Shown: piece by piece, positions 5,501 to 8,674 of the stretch | Layout: each line of letters begins with the position of its first letter | How positions within the stretch are numbered: position 1 is the stretch's first letter | NCBI GenBank assembly: GCA_021813305.1 | Contig: JAKALE010000011.1 | Location: 1-8,674 of the forward strand | Source of the DNA: a bacterium | GTDB taxonomy: Bacteria; Patescibacteria; Paceibacteria; UBA6257; Brennerbacteraceae | Direction of reading: 5' to 3' | Length of the DNA stretch: 8,674 nucleotides | Position numbers and translations under genes: made by a program | Notes under the pieces: generated by a model | What the model was told of the DNA's origin: nothing | What the model saw: the letters and a program-made list of their open reading frames with translations, nothing else | Databases searched by the model: none

Positions 5501-7792
5501 CCTGCCGAACGCGACGCAAAGATCCGTTTGGTGCAAGCAAGGACACGAGGTTTGCATGCCTTGATTGTAGATGCGCGTAAGCGCCTTGAAGATCGCCTTG
5601 AAGATCGGAAAGAATGGATAAAAGAAATAGCTATCAGTGACGACCAGGAGGAGCAGATTACTCGTTTCCTTGTTCCGCTTTTGCAGCATGAGACCTCCGA
5701 TGCAACCCGTGAAAGGGTGGCGGAAACGCTCCGTGACGTGAGCTATAGCGGGACGGGCGATATTGAAATAGAGGACCCACCGATTAATTCAATTGTCCAC
5801 ATTATCGCATCGGATATTTTCGAGAATGAGTCTCAAAACCCTTTTAGCTATGGCAATGTAGTTCCTGCCGCCCAAAGGCCTCGATTATTAACGATCTTAT
5901 ATTTTATTGATCGCAATATCGACGCATGGATACGCGAGGCGAATCCATCCGTGATCAAAGAGCGGAGCGAAGAAAAAACACCTGAAATCGTTGCTTTGTT
6001 GGAGCGGGAAAATGAAAAAACAAAGCGATCAAGCGCCTCGGGAATCGACTGGAAGGATATGCGTTCTGAAATAGAGCGGGTAGCGCAAAGCGGCGGCACG
6101 TTTTTCACCGCGCACCCCGTATTGAATGACATCATAAAGCTCATTGATCCGCTTGCGCTGAAAAACAAAAAGATCTTCGCGGTAGCCGTCGAGATCGTTG
6201 AGCATGATTTTTCCTCGTGGATAGAGCAGGTAGAAAAGCATGACAGGGAAAAAGCAACATTGCCGCGCATTGAGGTGGATGAAACAACGCAGAATACAAT
6301 TTTTGATTTGTTGGAACAAGCGAATGAGCAAGCACTTGAGCGCGGTGAGCCTGGGATTGATTGGGATTCTTTGGGCATCGCCACTTCGATATCTCCGCGC
6401 CATGCATCCCTCCGCGATATTACCTCACCTCTTTTGATTCAACTTATTCAAGTGATCCGTCCGGAAGCATTGCGCGGCGGAATGGTAGATGCCCCGCAGT
6501 GGCGGTCCCTTTTATCAGAAGTCGCTTCATTTATTGAGGATCATCTTTCTTCATGGGAACAGGAAGTGAAAAAGCGCGTTGAGGAAAAAGAAAACGTAAG
6601 GGTTTCATTCAATCAGTTCGACGCGGGTCAGCAAAAGACCCTGGCGCGCGTGATTATGAACAATCCTCTTCCGAAAAAAGAGGAATCGCGTCAAGCATGT
6701 AAGGAAACATTGGTGTCTTTGGTCGGCGCCCAAGGGAGAGTGTTGAGGTTATCCCACGATAACCCTGTCGCCTTGTTCGTGTTGCTTGATGATTTGGCAA
6801 TGCTTTCCCTGAGATCTCCTTCGGAAGCCTTTGCGCATACGCCGAAAGTGATTACAAAAGATACACGAGAAATTCGTTTTACCCATCCGAGAATGGCGCT
6901 TCAAACCGCACAGTTTCTTGTGGATCGTTTCGACCGGTTGTGGGAAACAACAAAAAATGAGTTCAGTCTTCCTGCTGATTTCCTGAGCACTATCAAGCAG
7001 GATGCGCTTATGAAACTTATTGTTCCTGGGGTTATGCGGGATGAGTCTGTTTCGTCCGTTGCGCAACAGGCGCGGACCGTGTTGGCGCAGCTTGCGCGCG
7101 GCGAATCAATGGAGGCAGTAAGCCAGAACAATAATGCCGGGTATCAGGTAGTGAATCGCTTATTCGGTGAATTGATTGAACAGAGCCCGCTTCGCGAGTA
7201 TGGAAGTCGGTTGTTCGATTTTTCTGAAAATACCAAATTGCTCGCGGGATATGTCGATGGGCATCTGGATCAATGGATTGGGCAGGTGCATCAACAAGAA
7301 AGGGAACAGATGCTGCAGGAGCTTGAATCTTTGAATACGAATCCGGGAATCACGGAAAATAGCCGTCCCGGAGGTCCGTTCAAGGATAGTTTTAGACAGC
7401 CAGGCAAGGAACATGCGATTTTTTGGTATCCATCCCCTGAAGAAGGGGGGAGAGATTTTGTGTTATCTCAACATGGTTTCGCGATGGAAAAAGTACTGAA
7501 TGTTGTTTACTACCATCTCCTTCAGAATGCGCCGAAGTTATTCTTCTCGGACCCCGTGTCTTCCGTAAGCGCGCGGCAAATCGGAAACCGTTGCGAATTT
7601 TCTATTGGACTGGAAAATGTTTCCATTCCGGGAATCCCTCAACATACGTCCTTGTTGGTGAAGGGGCGCGTATTTATCACGGAAACTGTATTGGGCTATA
7701 CGATCGATAATATTAAAGACCCTCGAGTGAAGCAGGCATTGCTGGAACAAATCGAAACAAACAGGCAGAGAATTTTTAATGCGTTAGACTAA
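2558..7792 (+). CDS. Giant multi-domain helical/coiled-coil protein of unknown function
   Basis: I do not recognise this 1744-residue protein. There is no signal peptide and no recognisable enzyme motif such as a Walker A loop. Regions in order, with approximate residues: charged coiled coil (50-235); short hydrophobic glycine-rich patch (297-309); helical region with duplicated modules (389-592); Gln/Glu-rich coil (625-690); second copy of one module (703-763); candidate transmembrane helix (789-811) between an acidic and a basic cluster; more helices and coil (812-1030); five divergent repeats each carrying a tryptophan anchor at 1124, 1221, 1333, 1462 and 1573; a Gly/Pro-rich linker (1594-1616); and an alpha/beta C-terminal domain (about 1617-1744). 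ATG 2558 is chosen because it is the first ATG after the promoter; it lacks a good ribosome-binding site (AGAG at 2547-2550 at best). The next in-frame ATG is codon 51. Composition varies along the gene, with an AT-rich middle. Possible roles are scaffold, cytoskeleton-like or envelope-linked structural protein; none is demonstrated. Confidence 0.93.
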   Translation: MAPLDLPPDKKGQKRIKEQIEESLDVGPNSLERSLSRIVVFDQTLRLSGLMEERRELLDGLSKSNKQIADERIKERQKSGGTSETNNKIKKLELERTKKRSELRKLEANIQKVSDHLKKAEYFLTSKIDASVNVARQNLESLRAVQKTAQTNEEESKKTLAEVSSQIAILERTLPLSSVQQQDLLALNEQRQELVAWEKEWQKVRTDLDKTIRDIGESIKDKQAVSKRAHDLCNPQEQKEEPALADFPVDDAKKFFEKNIGGSMWEYVEKEVRAMEKEGMHAAQAKHILRLMKSQSVVGIAGVVGGTLFDRFLEKLTDEDVYALATAFSRMAGGNLNIKGKNPLLAPAKKTDTPLARNFEQERRQQSEVFAREVERLVNQEPGAFDANAEAVSRLKVILDENRNNSPFWQKLVSELKKDLTDHENAGMLLSDADQWTLYDLVVALQALGYVHGNYDEVNADRINAGEQPDIAAPSSPKELARALAEPDVSKLLARMTTNYTIYNGDNLDAYRIIHAFMHEHQGEVGFQNLLQQPQDEVSQNEKFQELFEKQSEWLTRQDIADFIDVLVRNDRADGFWRNLVMLASGEHENALQGVGEKGYLLTPGVDTTNTQGGLSAMLQLRMNDSVRNQQLIQLQIESIQADIDSGTHTVDEIFNLQQSIIRLQSQLKTSKEEEQQFRSSLNDVNEKLSSGHVVGLHAKYRGGVSLEGIINALEILGLTHEETSGDIRIIKWIPDENDIRRVANSPNAARSLHWFIHATRMYDDLPIQSEAIIQQKRAREHEEEMSNLTAAGLAATAFASFGIVEAISVFREKRKEKWEADQMEQFQVVQNQFQNLQHTFETLPGDTTADQVNVLRKCVWDARYALNHFIKVIPKFSAENNDEFSEALATLQQNLDILEQGLNEKLQYIEEQRRDAELEDLRRPVRLRLSSIMLLLHRPLWENIDTRPVEKELALAEKELVTYEKAVAIRIEVIETVISDPAERDAKIRLVQARTRGLHALIVDARKRLEDRLEDRKEWIKEIAISDDQEEQITRFLVPLLQHETSDATRERVAETLRDVSYSGTGDIEIEDPPINSIVHIIASDIFENESQNPFSYGNVVPAAQRPRLLTILYFIDRNIDAWIREANPSVIKERSEEKTPEIVALLERENEKTKRSSASGIDWKDMRSEIERVAQSGGTFFTAHPVLNDIIKLIDPLALKNKKIFAVAVEIVEHDFSSWIEQVEKHDREKATLPRIEVDETTQNTIFDLLEQANEQALERGEPGIDWDSLGIATSISPRHASLRDITSPLLIQLIQVIRPEALRGGMVDAPQWRSLLSEVASFIEDHLSSWEQEVKKRVEEKENVRVSFNQFDAGQQKTLARVIMNNPLPKKEESRQACKETLVSLVGAQGRVLRLSHDNPVALFVLLDDLAMLSLRSPSEAFAHTPKVITKDTREIRFTHPRMALQTAQFLVDRFDRLWETTKNEFSLPADFLSTIKQDALMKLIVPGVMRDESVSSVAQQARTVLAQLARGESMEAVSQNNNAGYQVVNRLFGELIEQSPLREYGSRLFDFSENTKLLAGYVDGHLDQWIGQVHQQEREQMLQELESLNTNPGITENSRPGGPFKDSFRQPGKEHAIFWYPSPEEGGRDFVLSQHGFAMEKVLNVVYYHLLQNAPKLFFSDPVSSVSARQIGNRCEFSIGLENVSIPGIPQHTSLLVKGRVFITETVLGYTIDNIKDPRVKQALLEQIETNRQRIFNALD
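2705..3262 (+). other. N-terminal coiled-coil region of the giant protein
   Basis: Residues about 50-235 are almost free of proline and glycine, very rich in Lys, Glu, Gln and Arg, and carry leucine/isoleucine at heptad-like spacing, as in KKLELERTKKRSELRKLEAN (90-109). This predicts a long coiled coil, probably for oligomerisation. One break occurs near TLPLSS (173-178). Confidence 0.75.
3722..4333 (+). repeat. Duplicated helical module with an FW..LV signature (protein level)
   Basis: Residues 389-427 and 557-592 share the pattern of a hydrophobic helix, a polar Asn/Asp/Arg-rich turn, then FWQKLV or FWRNLV, then a segment ending in HENA. A weaker third copy at 508-531 ends GFQNLL. The copies are diverged and are visible only in the protein. 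This suggests an alpha-helical repeat fold in the N-terminal half. Confidence 0.5.
3857..4057 (+). repeat. Module A copy 1 (LG.xH helical domain), protein level
   Basis: Residues 434-500 contain TLYDLVVALQALGYVH (437-452), which aligns with SLEGIINALEILGLTH (706-721), sharing L, AL, LG and H with otherwise conservative changes. A second aligned block follows, KELARALAEPDVSKLL against NDIRRVANSPNAARSL. The partner lies at 4664-4846. Confidence 0.55.
4664..4846 (+). repeat. Module A copy 2, protein level
   Basis: Residues 703-763 are the second copy of the module at 3857-4057. The offset between copies changes from 269 to 260 residues across the module, so the second copy is shorter in its variable middle. 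It lies just before the candidate transmembrane helix. Confidence 0.55.
4922..4990 (+). other. Candidate transmembrane helix in the giant protein
   Basis: Residues 789-811 form a 23-residue Ala/Leu/Ile/Phe-rich stretch with a single charge (E806). It is preceded by the acidic EHEEEM and followed by the basic REKRKEK. By the positive-inside rule the C-terminal side would be cytoplasmic. Hydrophobicity is only moderate, so a buried helix is also possible. Confidence 0.45.
5582..5605 (+). repeat. 12-bp perfect tandem duplication in the giant gene
   Basis: CGCCTTGAAGAT occurs twice in a row, followed by a further CG, encoding RLED twice (residues 1009-1016). It is in frame, so the reading frame is kept. 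Strand slippage in a charged helix is the simplest origin. Confidence 0.9.
5645..7327 (+). repeat. Array of five divergent ~100-130-residue repeats with a tryptophan anchor
   Basis: Residues about 1030-1590 break into five units ending in a shared helix of pattern hydrophobic-[IV]-[DE]-x5-W: FIDRNIDAW (W1124), IVEHDFSSW (W1221), FIEDHLSSW (W1333), LVDRFDRLW (W1462) and YVDGHLDQW (W1573). Each anchor leads into a charged, Glu-rich segment. Spacing between anchors is 97, 112, 129 and 111 residues. Units 2 and 3 also share GIDW (1162-1165, 1266-1269) followed by an isoleucine-rich helix before the anchor. A weaker earlier anchor may be W1020. The identity is low, but the order and spacing of the conserved positions are hard to explain by chance. 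Confidence 0.65.
7367..7789 (+). other. C-terminal alpha/beta domain of the giant protein
   Basis: After a Gly/Pro-rich linker, residues about 1604-1744 change character. They contain FWYPSPEEGG, a hydrophobic helix (MEKVLNVVYYHLL, 1643-1655), then strand-like segments (CEFSIGLENVSI, TSLLVKGRVFITE, VLGYTIDNI), and a final charged helix. This is the only region of the protein that looks beta-rich and globular. I do not recognise the fold. Confidence 0.5.
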
Positions 7793-7794
7793 GG
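7790..7794 (+). promoter_or_regulatory. Ribosome-binding site overlapping the giant gene's stop codon
   Basis: TAAGG contains the giant gene's TAA and an AAGG core seven bases before the ATG at 7802. Ribosomes ending the giant protein would be placed to restart on the small gene, which suggests translational coupling. Confidence 0.55.
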
Positions 7795-7801
7795 CAACTC
7801 C

Positions 7802-8017
7802 ATGACTAAACAAGTTCAGCCGACTATCGGAGATATGCTTGTCCAAGCAAGGGAATTCATGGCGTCCTCCAAGCAGGCGCTTCGCTGGGTGTGGCAGGAA
7901 TTGACGCGCATCCAACAGGAAACCGAGCAAGATAAAACCGAGACGCTTGGTCATATCGAGAAATTTATCAAGGACTTGGAGCTGCTGCAAAAAGAAATCG
8001 ATCAGGAATTAAAGTAG
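7802..8017 (+). CDS. Small helical protein of unknown function, coupled to the giant gene
   Basis: This 71-residue protein is not recognised. It has no cysteine, no signal peptide and no transmembrane segment. Residues 8-43 form an amphipathic helix with two tryptophans (W29, W31), and residues 49-71 are heptad-like (LGHIEKFIKDLELLQKEIDQ), so a helical hairpin or short coiled coil is likely. The start follows the giant gene's stop by nine bases and uses an AAGG site overlapping that stop. Its coiled-coil character and coupling make it a reasonable candidate partner of the giant protein, which is inference. That it is a real gene is supported by position, ribosome-binding site and clean coding composition. 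recO begins 22 bases after its stop. Confidence 0.8.
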   Translation: MTKQVQPTIGDMLVQAREFMASSKQALRWVWQELTRIQQETEQDKTETLGHIEKFIKDLELLQKEIDQELK

Positions 8018-8039
8018 GAATTGTTGCGTTGGCTGCACT

Positions 8040-8674
8040 ATGTACGGCGTTGAGGCGTTTGTGTTGTCTGCCACTGACATCGGGGAATACGACCGGATGT
8101 ATTCGCTTCTGACCCGCGAGTTCGGCAAGGTGCGCGCCGTTGCCCGGAGCGTGCGCAAAAGCGCGGCAAAGCTTGCCGGGCACCTGGATATTCCGAACAA
8201 ATCATGGGTTGAGCTTGTGCCCACGAGCAAGGGCTGGCAGGTGACTCGGGCGTTGGAACAAGAATCATTTCATGCCATGCGCGCTGACCGCGTTGCGCTC
8301 TCTGCCATACTTTCCGGCGCGCGGTTTATGGATGCGTTCGTGCACGAAATGCGCGACCAGGAATTATTCGGATTATGGGAGCATTTTCTTTCCTGTCTTT
8401 CGCAGGCAACGGAACAAGGTAATGATCGCGTCGCGCTTGTCACTGCGCAGTTTAAAATCCGCGCCCTATTCCTATTCGGTTTTTTGCCCGATCTGTCCGT
8501 GTGCTCGAGCTGCGAACAAAAATTTACGGACAGCCATGTCCAACTTTTCATGCACGGCATATGGTGCGCCGCGTGCAGCGCGCGCCAGCATGTGCATGGT
8601 TTGCGCGTGAGTGCGGCAGCGCTTGCCGAGGCGCATGCGGCAGCGCAGGGAACGTGGTTTGAGACGAGCACGAG
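8040..8674 (+). CDS. recO: DNA repair protein RecO, 3'-partial
   Basis: RecO works with RecR (and RecF) to load RecA on SSB-coated single-stranded DNA during gap and break repair. The frame is open to the window end, giving 211 codons plus two bases. The N-terminal OB fold is clear: AFVLSATDIGEYDRMYSLLT (6-25), then EFGKVRAVARSVRK and LAGHLD, closely following the family pattern. A helical domain follows, then a four-cysteine zinc-binding site, C155-x2-C158 and C176-x2-C179. ATG 8040 is the natural start: it sits where family members begin, and no in-frame ATG, GTG or TTG occurs between it and the preceding gene. The nearest purine-rich site (AGGA, 8016-8019) is about 20 bases upstream, too far to be a normal ribosome-binding site. 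No promoter is visible, so it is probably read from the giant gene's transcript. Confidence 0.93.
   Translation, partial: MYGVEAFVLSATDIGEYDRMYSLLTREFGKVRAVARSVRKSAAKLAGHLDIPNKSWVELVPTSKGWQVTRALEQESFHAMRADRVALSAILSGARFMDAFVHEMRDQELFGLWEHFLSCLSQATEQGNDRVALVTAQFKIRALFLFGFLPDLSVCSSCEQKFTDSHVQLFMHGIWCAACSARQHVHGLRVSAAALAEAHAAAQGTWFETST

Noticed and set aside
2558..7792. Giant protein as an SMC, Rad50 or chromosome-segregation ATPase because of its coiled coils between repair genes.
   Set aside because: No Walker A, Walker B or ABC signature motif is visible at either end, and the coiled coils do not form the head-coil-hinge-coil-head layout.

Overview
The window is a compact stretch of bacterial chromosome with five genes, all on the + strand. 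In order they are the 3' part of gpmI (glycolysis), a short uvrC (nucleotide excision repair), a 1744-codon gene for a giant helical protein I cannot assign to any family, a 71-codon gene directly behind it, and the 5' part of recO (recombinational repair). No RNA genes, CRISPR arrays, insertion sequences or integrase genes were seen. No gap between genes exceeds about 75 bases.

Organism: nothing here is a firm taxonomic marker. Short spacers, a UvrC without its C-terminal HhH module, a divergent GpmI and an orphan giant protein among housekeeping genes would suit a reduced-genome lineage such as Patescibacteria (CPR). This is inference. Conserved glycines are encoded by GGN and no reading frame needs TGA as a sense codon, so the standard code fits. 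Base composition is uneven: the first ~120 bases are about one-third GC by hand count, later gpmI and uvrC often exceed 60% per 60-base line, and the giant gene has an AT-rich middle.

Layout: positions 1-1167 hold the gpmI 3' part, and uvrC (1181-2482) follows after 13 bases, probably in the same transcript. The 75-base spacer 2483-2557 carries the only convincing promoter, a TTGCGT/TATAAT pair with a 17-bp spacer and an extended -10, overlapped by an inverted repeat that could be an operator. The predicted leader is only about 8 nt. The giant gene (2558-7792) encodes an N-terminal coiled coil, a helical region with a duplicated module, a second coiled coil, one candidate transmembrane segment, a third helical/coiled region, a tandem array of five divergent repeats of about 100-130 residues each anchored by a tryptophan, and a mixed alpha/beta C-terminal domain. 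The 71-codon gene (7802-8017) has a ribosome-binding site overlapping the giant gene's stop codon, so the two are probably co-translated. recO (8040-8674) follows and runs off the window.

The known genes act in separate housekeeping processes. The giant gene, its own promoter and its small coupled partner form a distinct two-gene module between two repair genes, and are the part of the window most likely to be undescribed biology. Their function cannot be read from sequence alone; the architecture suggests a scaffold or structural role, possibly at the membrane.
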